Source: Cunninghamia lanceolata
Taxonomy: Eukaryota > Streptophyta > Pinopsida > Cupressales > Cupressaceae
Length of the DNA stretch: 64,000 nucleotides
Reading direction: 5' to 3'
Assembly (NCBI GenBank): GCA_027924645.1
Contig: BSBN01000850.1
Coordinates: forward strand, 1,426,001 to 1,490,000
In this document: piece by piece, positions 45,667 through 58,789 of the stretch
Numbering within the stretch: the stretch's first letter is position 1
Layout of the letters: the number at the start of each line of letters is the position of its first letter
Translations under genes and position numbers: made by a program
Notes under the pieces: model-generated
The model's input: the letters and a program-made list of their open reading frames with translations, nothing else
What the model was told of the DNA's origin: nothing
Databases searched by the model: none

Positions 45667-46953
45667 CTAGTCAGGGTCAAGCTGATGCATCACCTCATCT
45701 AAATGAGGAGGTCGAGGAACAGTAGGAGGACCCTTAGGGATGTTAGGAACCTCATGCAAGACATCAATGTCATCAAAATCCTCATCCTCGAGGGGAGCTT
45801 CATCTGATGAACCATCATTGTCAGGAACATAATCCTTAGTAGTAGACTCTGAGTCAACTATCACAGTCATAGATCGGGAAGGAGTCCCTCTCCCTCCCCT
45901 TCGTTCTCCTCTAAAAGCTCTAATGATAAAGACACCTAGAGTTAAAGGTGTCCAAACAATGCTCCTCTGTCCAATCTCTCCCATCTCCTGAACGGTCCTA
46001 TAGAAAGCGGACATTGGGGGCAGGTACTCTAGGATCTCCTCACCAAAATACTGCAAGACTCGGTCCACCCAATGAGCCTCAACCTAACCATTGTGATCTG
46101 TGATCTCTGAGACCTCACGATAGTATGATCTCACCTCAGCATCTCAGGTCCAAACCCCCTCCATATCATGGTAAGGATCAACAATCATGTCATCATCCGT
46201 AAGGGTGGCAATGGTCAGAAGAGTAGAATCATAATGTCCAACATGTGCCCATCGCATGACTCTCAGAAGTCACTTGTTTGGAAAGGGAATAAGCTTCTGA
46301 TAGGGTCTCACATGGTCAAAGCTCTATGTCATAATTAGAGAAGAGTGGCTAAAAGCAAGAGCCCCTTGCCGAGAGATCCAATAAAAATCTTTGTAGACCA
46401 TGGCCAGGATATCAGGTCCCCACACATAAATTGTACCCTCCTCCAAACCACGAATGATGGGTGCCCAACACTGTCTTAGTCTAGCCAAGACCTTGTCTCT
46501 TGATAGACTCAAAGCAATCAAACCAATTAGGAACCTCCTCGGGAGTGGAATGCGAAGTCGCGGTACAAAAGGAAGAAGAATACTTGTCTGATCCCTAGGG
46601 TGATTAACCTCCATAAAAGTAGCCCAGGCAACCTTGTTCTCATGAGACTCACTAGCAGGAAGAAATAGAGTCTGACCCCTCATAGGAACCCCAAGGATAC
46701 GATACACATCATATAGAGTGATAGTCCACTCTCCTGAAATCTATGGGAACCTGAATGTGCTCCTATATGCGCCCCAATAAGTCATAATGTCACAACATAT
46801 GCGAGATATAGGATGGACCACGGGAACATGACAAACTCTACCAAGGCCTATCCTCTTGAGTATGGCACATTCCTCTACACTAAGAGAAGCAAACATCCTT
46901 GAGATCCACCCTTTCTCTCGGCAAGCATTCCATTGAATGTACATCTCCTGCAA
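45667..46953 (-). pseudogene. Antisense plant mobile domain ORF
   Basis: Minus-strand frame in three open blocks (46741-46953, 46324-46707, 45667-46068). It reads GWISRMFASLSVEECAILKR, VHPISRICCDIMTYWGAYRSTFRFP, then GEWTITLYDVYRILGVPMRG. This W..S.TF.FP.GE.TITL.DV..LLG.P pattern is the plant mobile domain (PF10536), known from MAIN/MAIL-type nuclear proteins and from retrotransposons. The C-terminus is acidic (DEAPLEDEDFDDIDVL). Stops near 46739 and 46322 break it. A TTCTCTTTCGATTTTGCAG acceptor-like sequence ends at 46948, so translation may have begun in an upstream exon, possibly near 47435 (MATSSLAMKSWL). Confidence 0.78.
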
Positions 46954-47765
46954 AATCGAAAGAGAAGTTTAGGTTAGATCTCGTAAACTCATAAAACACA
47001 AAAAAATGTTTAAACCATCAAAAATTGTAATAAACAAGAAGATTAAGTAACCAAATTGTGTCAGTTCAGAGTGAAAGAATTGATAAACAACATCAAATGC
47101 AGCCAAGAATCAACCCTATAGGGTCGCCCTCTAGGCGACCCAGTTGCTAGTCAGGTCACCCTCTGGGAGACACTATTGCAAAGCAGGATCCCCTGGGCAA
47201 CCCTAAAGAGTGACCCCTCAAGAAAAAATTGGTCCAAAACCTTGTTCCTCAACCAATTTCAGAAAATGAAAATTCAACATTGCTCTAAATGATGAAACAA
47301 ATGCAACGTGATAGGAAAAATCACCAAAAATGGATGATTTCAAGAGATTTTTCATAAAATTCAACCTAGTGTTTGGAGGAGAGTCTTTTACTGATTACTC
47401 AACCAACTCTTCATGGCTAAGGAAGAAGTAGCCATCCCTGTGATCCCCTTGATGATACCTTTCTAAAGACTACTCGCACAAATGATTCTGTCACCGTTCC
47501 ACTTCGATCTCACAATTTAGCTCTCTTGGTTTACCCTTAGTCTAGTTTCATTTCATGCATAGCTTAGTTTCTTTCTTTTTTTCTTTTGTTTCATGCATTG
47601 TTTTGTGTTCTCTCATACCTACAAGTTCAAACCAACAAAAGCAAGCAACTAGCTGAACTCAAATAATCCATGGTACATATTGCGGGAAAATCGACAACAG
47701 GTAAGGCCTAGTTCGGGAACAGTACCTACCTTTCATGTAGACTACCATCCCCGAGGAGGCAAATA
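46954..47765. other. Region between antisense ORF and 3' LTR
   Basis: Contains the acceptor-like site and a possible short antisense exon (47385-47440). Near 47690-47765 the ORF-like text is shared with LTR start sequence only by overlap. Polypurine GAGGAGGCAAATA (about 47753-47765) abuts the 3' LTR, as expected for the plus-strand primer. Confidence 0.5.
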
Positions 47766-50047
47766 TGTAAGCACAAAAAACACACACTCCCTCCATGAGG
47801 ACCCCTATGATGATTCAAATCCTCGTCATGTACATGTAAGTGTGAAAATAAATCCTTTGGGCAGCATGCCTCTTGATGACACATCGTTCCTCCTATCTTG
47901 TGTCATTTCTACTTTGTCATTTCCCTTCCTTCCCCATTTGAGATGCTTTTTGACACTTGTTGACTTGCATTTTCTATCTTTCAACCCTTATCCTAAGCCT
48001 TGTGAGTGTCTTGTAGTTGAGTTTTCACCTCTTCCCTTTGTATTTCATCTAGCGCACCTCATAGAAGCCTTCTAGAGGTCCCATGATCTATCTCCTACTT
48101 TATGTTTTCAATTTTGACCATCTAATCCAAATCTCCCCCTATTATTTCTAGATCCTCACTCCTGAAGATGCAAGTGGAGATTCGGATTCTTCCACGTGAT
48201 TGACCTATTTTCTAATGCAGAATCCATCCTTTTCTTCCCCCTTGCCTTCTTGCATTCTGATTTCTGTATTTCACACTCCTAATCTAGGGTCATCCCTTAG
48301 GCAACCTAGGATCCCCCTGGGCGACCTTGATTGATGAAGGTGGTGACCCTTCCAGCTTTTGACCTGCAGAAAAACTAAAGTTTATCTCACATTTTAGCTC
48401 CATTTTTGCCCATTTTTCTTTCTGTTTGCATGAGTTGTGATCCTTGATATAGAGTTAACTATTTCATGCACCCACACATGCATAATTAGCTCTATTTGAT
48501 CTTAAGTTAACTCTTCAATCAATCTCATGCATTCTTCTAACTCTCTTTTCCTCTACAGTGATAATCTATCATTGCTTCATCACTCCCTTTTTAGTTGAGT
48601 TCACTGGCTAATCAACCTTGTTAACTCCCCAATCTATTCTTGTTAACTCATTAATCAAATGAGTTAACTCTCCAATCAATCCCTTCCTCAAACCTATAAA
48701 TACACCCCTCCCCCAAGCACAAAGGGAGGCAAATTTATTGTGCACCAGCTCTTGTCAAGTTTTCTCTCCAACCTAGCATTCATATGCTCATACAAGACAT
48801 AAGTGCCTTTTATTTTCTTTGTTCAATCAAGCAGTGCTACACTGCTCAATTCCTATGACATTGTGCTCAATCCAAGCTCGCATTGAACTCACACAAGCTT
48901 CACAAAAGCTTCTTTTCACTTCTTTGAGTCTTCTTGTCATCGAGAGAATCACTTGCTATCCCAAAAGGATTTGAGGTTGCCTACACAAGGATACTGAGGG
49001 TAGTGGAGTCTTCAAATCTTCATCTCTTCTAGGTTCTTTCATTTCTTTCGTAGTAATTAGATAATCACATTGCTCTTGGGAATAGTAACATTGTGCTTTT
49101 TCCTTGATAGGTTAGATCTTGCATACTAGATTAATCATTTTTTACATTCTTAGATCTACTTTGTTAGAAAAATAATTTTCCCTTTTCTTAGATTAAATTG
49201 CATTGAAAACACCAAAAAAGCACAAAAAAACATACATTCAACTTTTCATATAGTATTGCATGCACATTTATTTCATAGATTAGAAGCATTTTCCTTTCCA
49301 AAAATACTCTAAAAATACCAAAAAAATGCTTTGCATATTATCATTTAGCTTGCATTCATATAGATCTGATAAAATAGATAAACATTTCCAAACCCTTGAT
49401 TCCATCATGAGGTATTCGCAAACAAACCCTAGGTCAATAAAACCCTAGGTCAAAACCCTAGATCTGGTTAGAATTAGTAGTTACACAACTTTCTCTATCC
49501 TGATTCATAAATGTGTTTAGGCATGAGAGGAGAGTGAGTAAGGGCTATCCAAGATGAGATCGAGGAGATTTATCTGCAACCTCAACAAGAGACACACATT
49601 ACACCACAAGAAGACCCATTTGTTCTATTATTGATTAAAGAAATTATGTAATTGCGAATACATAGAGCATTTCTCAGAGACATAGAAACAACATAAGCCA
49701 TTAATGAAAATAACCGATTACCCACACAAAGGTGGAATTCAAGGAACCCAAATAGAAGGAGAGAAACTAGTGACCCTTTGGGTCATAGGGTTATCTCAAG
49801 AACCACAAACACACAACAAAATGCACAACAACAAAGGCCATAGATCTTGCCAACCCCCCTTCGCGAAGTCTAGCTCTCAGACGAGCCAGACCCCCACTAT
49901 GTCTCACCTCTTCTTGACTGGCTACTCCCATGTGAGCAAGAGCGACGTGGTGGATCGCCCTGTGGCAAGGAGGGAAAGGGTCTGTGTGTGTGCCAAAATC
50001 TGATCCGACAGCCCCCAAGTAACCAGAGTCACGATTCTGAGCACACA
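47766..50047 (+). repeat. Tat element 3' LTR
   Basis: 2282 bp, TGTAAGCAC to GAGCACACA, with the TATA motif at about 48695. It lacks the solo LTR found in the 5' copy and has small tandem gains, for example a second AAACCCTAGGTCA at 49425-49460. LTR divergence is visible throughout, so the insertion is old. Confidence 0.93.
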
Positions 50048-50374
50048 GTGCTACATGGTCTTCAGCTAGCCCATGATTTTGGAGCTCGGCACATATGGCT
50101 TGAGGGAGATTCTCAAATCATTATTTCAGTGGTTTGTTCCAAAAAACTAGAGAATTGGCATCTTTCTTATATTTTGAACCAGGTCTTGTGCTTACTAGAT
50201 AAATTTGAGTCCTTCAAAATTTCTCATTGCTACTGGGAAGCAAATAGGGTAGTAGTTTGTTTGGCCAATAAAGCAATTGATCAATGCAAACAAATGGTGT
50301 TATTTTCAGCTGAGAAAGGTAATTGGCCTATGGATCTTCTAAACCTAGTTTACAAGAATAGAGAATGCTTCTAA
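50048..50374 (+). pseudogene. LINE RNase H, C-terminal piece
   Basis: The frame resumes with VLHGLQLAHDFGARHIWLEGDSQ, giving the third catalytic Asp. It then reads SYILNQVLCLLDKFESFKISHCYWEANRVVVCLANKAI, the end of the plant LINE RNase H (RVT_3) fold. It is open to the stop at 50372 and fits the N-terminal piece at 34826-34974 without a gap once the Tat element is removed. Confidence 0.93.
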
Positions 50375-51071
50375 TCGTAGCTAGTCTATAAAAATGGGTT
50401 CCTTGTAAGCTGACTTTTCTCTTCCCTGGATGAGTTGTGTGTCCTTAGTGGCATGGTTGGGTGGTGGGATATGTGTTCTCTTCTAAATCTCCAGCCAAAT
50501 GTGTCCTTACGCATTTTCAAATGTTTTAGCATCATTGGTAGCCTACTAACTCCATTCAATTTCTTACTTTAGCCGTTCTAAGTGGATGATGAGTTGGATC
50601 ATGGCAAGTACTCTTGTTTTGAGTGTCCTATTTCCAATGGTTGAAGTGATTGGACTTTCATTTAAGACTGGCACATGGGGAGTAGGGGGTTCTGTTCGAT
50701 TTCCAATATTGTGGCATTTTTTGTTGGCTTTTAGTCTTGTCTTCTTAGTTGGCATTTTTCTTACTTTCTTCAACCTGCAAGCCTCTTTCCCCCATCATTA
50801 TGATAGGTCATGTTTTGCCTTTTTTGGAGGTTTTTCCTTTCATTTCAAGATACCACCCTGACGTCACGAATCATGCTTGTTTAAGGAGGGTAGATCGGGA
50901 GGACGAAGGAGTTATTTCCATGTCAGACTTGTTTTGAAGTATGATCTGCAGAATCTCACCTTGGGATTGGTCTAGGATGAGCGACAAGGTTTTTTAATCT
51001 ACGATGATGTCTTTTTTCTCTTTACTTCTGCACTCAATCTCTTTGTTTCCGCTCCCTAACCTCTCGGCTCT
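50375..51071 (+). other. LINE 3' region, first part
   Basis: Follows the RNase H stop within the LINE boundaries. Short open pieces (50586-50861) show hydrophobic runs but no recognised domain and appear fortuitous. Confidence 0.45.
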
Positions 51072-51773
51072 GTGGCATTGGTAATGGTAGAAACAAGGCT
51101 TAATTTAAGGCTTTTCTTCCTCCCACTTGAAGACAAGCCTGAAGTACATGGTAAGGTAAGGGTGGCAGACTTTATGTCCCTAATAGAGCGTGATGGAACA
51201 TTGGTCCAATTCACTATGCGATGTGTTGCAGGTCACAGGTGGATTAAGGGGTACCTTGAGAAAGTTTTAAACTACTCTAATATTCTTTCACACATTCTCT
51301 CAAACATCATGGACCTCGTCTAAGATCCTAAGTATGTGCATAAATTGGCTTCGAGTTTATTCTGTAACAATCTCTATACTGTAGAAAGATGGGCGGAAGT
51401 AGTGAAGGACTATCAAATGGAGCACAGGGAAGCACATATTGGTGGTCTCTTTGAATAAATAACTCTTAGACACTCTATCCCTCATCAATCCATCTATCGT
51501 GCTTTGTAGAGCTCCCTCAAATCCCTGTCTAGTGAGCTTATTGACAACGAGCTTGCCACTTTTCCTTTTGTCTTTTCAAGGAAGGATGTGATATAAATTA
51601 AACATACCTTCATAGGCATCCATTTTATAAGAATTGTTACCCTTGACATAGCCCCTCGCATCCCCAGAGATGCTTTTGAGGATCCAAAAGAGGGCGATGA
51701 GGGTGATTAGAGTCAAGTGGGCTTCCTGGGTGACCAAATGGATCTGGACGTGATCCTAGCTGTAAGTGCAGCT
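51072..51773 (+). pseudogene. Decayed ORF after LINE RNase H
   Basis: One reading frame stays readable for about 234 codons with only five internal stops (at about 51321, 51457, 51508, 51594 and 51708). It reads VRVADFMSLIERDGTLVQFT, then YVHKLASSLFCNNLYTVERW, then DAFEDPKEGDEGD. Composition is protein-like, with amphipathic helices and an acidic end. It lies inside the LINE's target duplications, downstream of RNase H and upstream of the A tail. I recognise no family. It could be a third LINE ORF or a captured host fragment. Confidence 0.5.
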
Positions 51774-52159
51774 ACATAATGTACTATCAGGTGGTCTGTG
51801 ATGGTGTTCGGGTGGTATGTGGTGGTGTTTCTTTCATGGCATGTGGTCCTTTCCTACTCTTTGTTCATTGGGTGGTGTTTCTCTTCTTCTTCGGTGGTAG
51901 GTAGGTCTCAGTTTCAAGCGGCTGGTGTTTTTTCCTCTTGGTGCCAGGTGTTTTCTATTTTCCATTGTTAGTTTTTGTTTTATATGTTAGCTGTTATTTT
52001 TGTTTTAGGATTTTTTGGCACCTCATATATGAACTGGTTAATGTTTTTTAGCATGATATACTAGAGGTTACATTCCTGGTATCCTTTTATTTTTCTGTAA
52101 TTATGATCTTATCTCTAATACAATGGTCTGGTGCTCTGTCACCTTCACTTTAAAAAAAA
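51774..52159 (+). other. LINE 3' UTR and A-rich tail
   Basis: Ends TCTAATACAATGGTCTGGTG ... CACTTTAAAAAAAA, a typical plant LINE 3' terminus with a short A tail, then the right target duplication. Confidence 0.75.
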
Positions 52160-52171
52160 TATTTTCTCTAT
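52160..52171. repeat. LINE right target duplication
   Basis: TATTTTCTCTAT, identical to 32832-32843. Confidence 0.85.
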
Positions 52172-52500
52172 TTAATATGTAAACACATCCACATTTCCTT
52201 AATTAGTAGATGTTTAATTGTGAGGTGCTTTTAAAATTGATTTATTAGATACTATATCATTTCTGCATTTTATTTGTTTTAGTAGTTTTTTAAATTTTCA
52301 TTTTATATTAGTGTAAATTGTGACATGAAAATTGATTTAATCTATCTTTGATTAATATTTATATTTTATTTTAAATTTGAAGGTAAGATTTTAAATATTT
52401 TTAGGCATATATTATTTAATTTAAATTAAATAGGGAAAAATAAATTTTGTTATGAATTAAATGTATTTAGAAAGGAAATAAATGTCATTTTCCTCAAAAT
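52172..52500. other. AT-rich flank between LINE remnants
   Basis: No coding or structural feature seen; strongly AT-rich. Confidence 0.4.
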
Positions 52501-52504
52501 TAGA

Positions 52505-53230
52505 AAATAGGCTTGCAATTCATCTGGATGGTTGCCCCACCTTTGATTGTATAGAACCTATGGTTGGAGTGCAATAAAAGGCTCTTCCAAGAAATTGAAA
52601 AAGAAGTAGAGAGAATATGGGATTTGATGGAAAGCACAATGTATGAATTAGGAGAAATTCATGGGAAAAATAGTGGGACATTGAAAAAGAGGAATGAAGA
52701 TGGGCTAATGCATGGCCTAGACTTAGATGTTTAGGTAAGGAGAATTTGGGGGATAGAGAAAGGGAGAAAAGAAGTGTTTGGACATGCCCGAAAATGGTGT
52801 GGATCAAGCTTGATTTCGATGGTGTGGCGAAAGGGAACCTAGGTGAAGATGGAGGAGGAGTGTTGTTTAGAAAGAATGAAAGACAACCGGTTGGTATGTA
52901 AACATATGATTTTGGTAAGGAATCAAACAATAAGCCAGCTATGTTATGGGGTCTAAGGATAGCCAGGGAAAAAGGATGGAGAAAACTATGGGTATAGGGA
53001 GATTCAAAACTTGTGGTCGAAGCTATGAAAGGGAATGAAGTGCTTAACTAGAGATTGGGGGTGATAATTGAAGAAGCCAAAGCTATGATAGTCAATTTTG
53101 ATAAGATACACTTTTCTCATATTGGTAGAATAGAGAACAAGGTGGCTGATTGGGCAACTAATCAGGGGGTTAATTTAAAAGTCAAGTCTGGGTCAAGCTC
53201 AAATTACTAGTAGAGGGAATATCCATATCA
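52505..53230 (+). pseudogene. Second LINE RNase H remnant
   Basis: The upstream part reads the WLECNKRLFQEIEKEVERIW end of the zinc-ribbon region. RNase H follows: KLDFDGVAKGNLGEDGGGV (about 52808), LWGLRIAREKGWRKLWV, GDSKLVVEAMKG and ENKVADWATNQG. Several amber stops. It is a separate, diverged LINE copy lacking RT. Its ends and target duplication were not found. Confidence 0.8.
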
Positions 53231-53592
53231 GGTGATCAAGTTATTACATGAAGATATTAAGGAACATCCACCCAATAAAGGGTCAAAAGCTAAGGGAATA
53301 ATCTAGAAATAATTATTATTAGAGGTGAGGTAGTAAGATGAAGAGACAATGAGGATGTTTGTATCCCATGTGTGGGAATTCATTAATAGGTAAGTGGCAT
53401 GAGGTTATAGTTGGCAAGTGTAGAAGAAACTTGTAATTTCACAGATTTTCTTGTGTGTGTGAGGTAGTTGGTTTTCTTGATGCATGTCTACCATAGATGC
53501 ATCTATGGGAAAACACTTTGTTGGAGGAATAATGATCAAGGAAGAAGGGTAAGGGGAAGAGAATTGGGGAGGATAACAAGTGGAGGAAGAAA

Positions 53593-53960
53593 ATGGTGTC
53601 CAATGAGAAAGTGATTGAGGATTTCATTGCCTATATTGATAAGGAAATAGAAAACCCAAATTTGAGAAGGTGGATGAGGAAAGTGTGGGATCTTTCTAAA
53701 GAACTAGATGGGGAACCTGAAGTGGGGTTGCATTTGGCTATGGAGAAATATTTGTCGGACCCTAGGTACACTCCTGGCCATTGGAATTCCTTAGATGCCA
53801 TGTCTATTGCAATGTGCTCATACTTAATGCACGATGATGTAGGTGATGTGGTTCAGTAGGTAGATGCATACCATGATTGTTTAATGGCTCACCTGCATGT
53901 GATCAAGAAGAGTAAAATTTGCATACAATTGGTGGTGGAGGAAATTGCGAATAAGCTCTA
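53593..53960 (+). pseudogene. Unknown ORF downstream of second LINE
   Basis: An open 88-codon frame (to 53859) continues readable past one stop for another 30 codons. It reads KVIEDFIAYIDKEIENPNLR, WDLSKELDGEPEVGLHLAME and HWNSLDAMSIAMCSYLMHDD. It looks like a globular helical protein fragment. It lies about 360 bp after the RNase H end, a position similar to the extra ORF in the first LINE. I see no clear sequence similarity between the two. No family assigned. Confidence 0.4.
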
Positions 53961-54540
53961 ACCATTGTTTGTCATGCTACAGGGATATAATTATGTACCA
54001 ATTGAATGCATCATTTCACAAGGTTCTGACAAAATCAAATAGTTTTTCTTGGTCTCTAGTGGTTCCCTTTCTTTGCCACAATGATTCCAAAACATATATA
54101 TATTGCTACTTATGTGGTATCCTTACCAAAAAATGGGAGTTTGACCAATGAATCCATGTTGGAATTAAGATCTTTGTCTCTTTTATGGTGTTTATTTGTG
54201 GCATTATATTGTAATTTTCCCCTATCCTTGTTTTTTTTATGCTGCACTAGTTTCTTATTTCTCCTCTTGTCTCTGGGTAATTGTATCTCAAAATATTCCT
54301 TTCCTAATATTGCATCATATTTTGTACAAATTGCTATTGTTAAAATTCTCTTGTTTCTCTTGAATTTTCAAATATAGTATGTGATGTTGCAATCCTTCTT
54401 GATTTATACGGCATGGAGGATGACTCTTGGTCTAGGGGTTGCAATTTTTTAAAGTGGTGTTTTATTTTAGGATATGTTTTCTCATTAGTTAAAGGCATAT
54501 TGTTGGATAATGATGTTTTCCAATCTTCCTTTCTTATTCC
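53961..54540. other. AT-rich segment without clear coding
   Basis: Short hydrophobic open pieces only; no domain supported. Confidence 0.35.
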
Positions 54541-54550
54541 AATTGCATTA

Positions 54551-55340
54551 TTAGCTAAATTGAACTTGTTTAGCATTTTCTTCTTGTACTATTCGATATA
54601 ATGCCTCATCTCTTAATTTTCTCACACTTTTGTTAGCCAACTGATCTAATACTCCACATTGAATCTTAAAGCTTTTAAATTTTGTAGGAGTTTCATAATC
54701 TCTCAAACCTTTCATGAATTGTAATCCAAAGATTAGATAAGTCAAGTTCAAGGTGTGGTATTTGATTCTATACCAAAAGTGGTGGAACCTCCATGCTACT
54801 ACAATCTTCTTTCCATATTTTTTGAGATGTCCCATATTCTTTGATACTTTCTACTAAATTGGTGAGAATTTCTATTATCTTATCAAGATGTGAGTTTAGT
54901 TGTTTTGGAGTGTCACATAGTTATACCACTTTGTCATTAGCTGTAGCCCTTATGATGTTCTCACTTGTGTCCATTTCTTTAGAACAATGTAGACTTGTAT
55001 CTTCACGTTTATCCGCAACCCCTCTGGCGTGCTCTAAGTCTTCTTCCATATTTTTTTAGCTACATCCCTTTTGGCATGCTCTAACTCAATCTATCCATCT
55101 TTCTCCATTCTTCTATAGCATCTTTCTTATCTTTCTTGTTTTTGTTTCTATCATTTTTCTTCCATGTTTTAACTCCATTGCTAATTGGATATTCTCTTTA
55201 ATCTCTCTTAACTTCTCACTATCTCCTTTTTCCATAGGTGTTAGAGATTTGAAATTCCATTGATCCTTTTATGCATCCCACAGTGTTCATGTTCATCCTA
55301 CTTTGATTAGTTGAATCTTTTCAAGGATCTCTTCAAGATC
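54551..55340 (-). pseudogene. Antisense coiled-coil protein remnant
   Basis: On the minus strand the text runs FKHLGDDEWKEGDLEEILEK, then MEKGDSEKLREIKENIQLAM, then NMEEDLEHARGVADKRED, and ends in an open 94-codon block (54551-54835) with KYGKKIVVAWRFHHFWY and QLANKSVRKLRDEAL. Heptad-like Leu/Ile spacing suggests coiled coil. Several stops interrupt it. It includes copy B of the dispersed repeat at 28810-29015. Family unknown; it could be a multicopy gene relic or an accessory ORF of an undescribed element. Confidence 0.45.
55017..55235 (-). repeat. Dispersed coding-like repeat, copy B
   Basis: Reverse-complement partner of 28810-29015, better preserved as coding sequence. Confidence 0.65.
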
Positions 55341-55738
55341 CCCTTCTTTCCATTCATCATCCCCTAGGTGCTTGAACCCCTTTCATGAGGTTAAGACCTA
55401 AGGGAATCTATCACAAATCATTAAAAATATCTTATTTATAATATCCTTCTAAATAACTTCTTTAACTTTACAATTCTAATTTTGTGCTCTGATATATTCT
55501 TTACTATTTTACTAAGGTCTCAACAACAAAACCAAATGTTGGCAAAAAAAGTGGAGTCGCAGACTAAAGTTTTGAGTCTAAGAGTCTTGCATGTTGCATT
55601 TATACCCCAAAGATTATAGTAAGAGAATAATTAGAAGGTTTACAGTAGGAAACAACATCATGCGATGACTTAATAGAATTGATAATTCATAATACAAAAT
55701 TTAAACATTCATTTGAAGTATCTGAACCATATATCATT

Positions 55739-58000
<2,262 letters not shown>

Positions 58001-58189
58001 AATTTTCCAGTTAATATAAACAAGAAATGAAGAGTGACTTACATTGTTTGCTTCTTTGGCCTTGATCATCGTTCGTGTATATCTGACATCTCAATCTGAA
58101 ACAATGCAGTGGAAGGGCCCTCTGAAGCAATTCCTGTAACAGGTGAAGAAGTGTAATAATGATCACCCGTGTGCTCCACAAGACTAACA

Positions 58190-58545
58190 TCCCTATAAAG
58201 TCTTGGCTATTTTGTGGCGGCTCTAATCCAAACAAGTTCCTCCACCACCTCTCTCATGGATGACCCTTCTTTTTCTTTCACTTGCAAACATGCTTGTACT
58301 AACCTTGCCATTTTCTCCATCTACGATCTAAAATTTCTGTGAGGTGGTTGTCATTAACTGTGGACAGGAAATGGTCATACAAAGTGCACATAGATCCTTT
58401 TACAGACAACACGGTGGTAGACCAGTGAGAAGCTCCAGCAAAACTACACCGAAGCTATAAACGTCACTCTTGTCTGTAAACTGGTTGCTCCTTACGAACT
58501 CCGGATCCGCATAACCTGGAGTGCTCGATGGAAACGGAAGAGCTT
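58190..58545 (-). pseudogene. Receptor-like kinase C-terminal fragment
   Basis: On the minus strand [20 protein letters not shown], then [16 protein letters not shown], gives kinase subdomains VIII-IX of a wall-associated-kinase-like receptor kinase (usual form GTxGYxDPEY...[20 protein letters not shown]). After a stop and frame changes come YDHFLSTVNDNHLTEILDR and MARLVQACLQVKEKEGSSMR followed by EVVEELVWIRAATK, subdomains X-XI. The catalytic HRD and DFG regions are not recognisable upstream (58550-58780 is too decayed). At least two frameshifts. It is the only host-gene relic I can name. Confidence 0.85.
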
Positions 58546-58789
58546 AAACAACGCACCGGTAGTTGAAAAATTTGCTGACTCGTCGAAATTAATCGACCAT
58601 CATCAAAAACAAGATAATTTTTTCAATCAAATCAGGGTCAAAAATTTTGTAAACAGCCGACACGACAATGTGCCTGCTGTTTAAGTGAGGCCATTGAAGA
58701 TCACATTGTGCAATGGCAGAGGCGGTCAAATACCACCAAATTAGAATTACACCACCGACATGCAAATGCATTTTGTATACTTAGTATAT

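Larger units (their letters stand above)
34975..50047 (+). mobile_element. 15-kb Tat-like Gypsy element
   Basis: Begins TGTAAGCAC and ends GAGCACACA. It is flanked by ATGCT (34970-34974) and GTGCT (50048-50052), one base different. The LINE RNase H frame is restored if the element plus one duplication copy is removed. The 5' LTR is 34975-38432 (enlarged by a solo LTR) and the 3' LTR is 47766-50047. Inside are gag and protease, a short pre-RT piece joined to an integrase C-terminal piece, a long spacer with a TIR insert, and an antisense ORF. It lacks RT and RNase H, so it is a non-autonomous deletion derivative. Confidence 0.93.
32844..52159 (+). mobile_element. 5'-truncated LINE split by Tat element
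   Basis: Non-LTR retrotransposon of plant L1 type. It starts within RT, so it is 5'-truncated, and ends in TTTAAAAAAAA. The 12-bp duplication TATTTTCTCTAT lies at both ends. With the 15-kb Tat insertion removed, about 4.2 kb of LINE remains: RT, a thumb and C-terminal zinc-ribbon region, RNase H, and a long 3' part with an extra decayed ORF. Nearly 20 kb of genome therefore traces to one LINE insertion plus later events. Confidence 0.9.

Noticed and set aside
49704..50018. ORFs in the 3' LTR end (both strands) as coding genes
   Set aside because: They are within LTR sequence duplicated at 38100-38433, where the equivalent frames are broken.
50586..50861. Hydrophobic 91-codon ORF as a membrane protein
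   Set aside because: It lies in the LINE 3' region, overlaps an antisense ORF of similar length, and shows no conserved pattern.
52520..52930. 136-codon antisense ORF at the second LINE
   Set aside because: It is a shadow of the RNase H and zinc-ribbon remnant on the plus strand, Ser/Phe/Leu-rich without domains.
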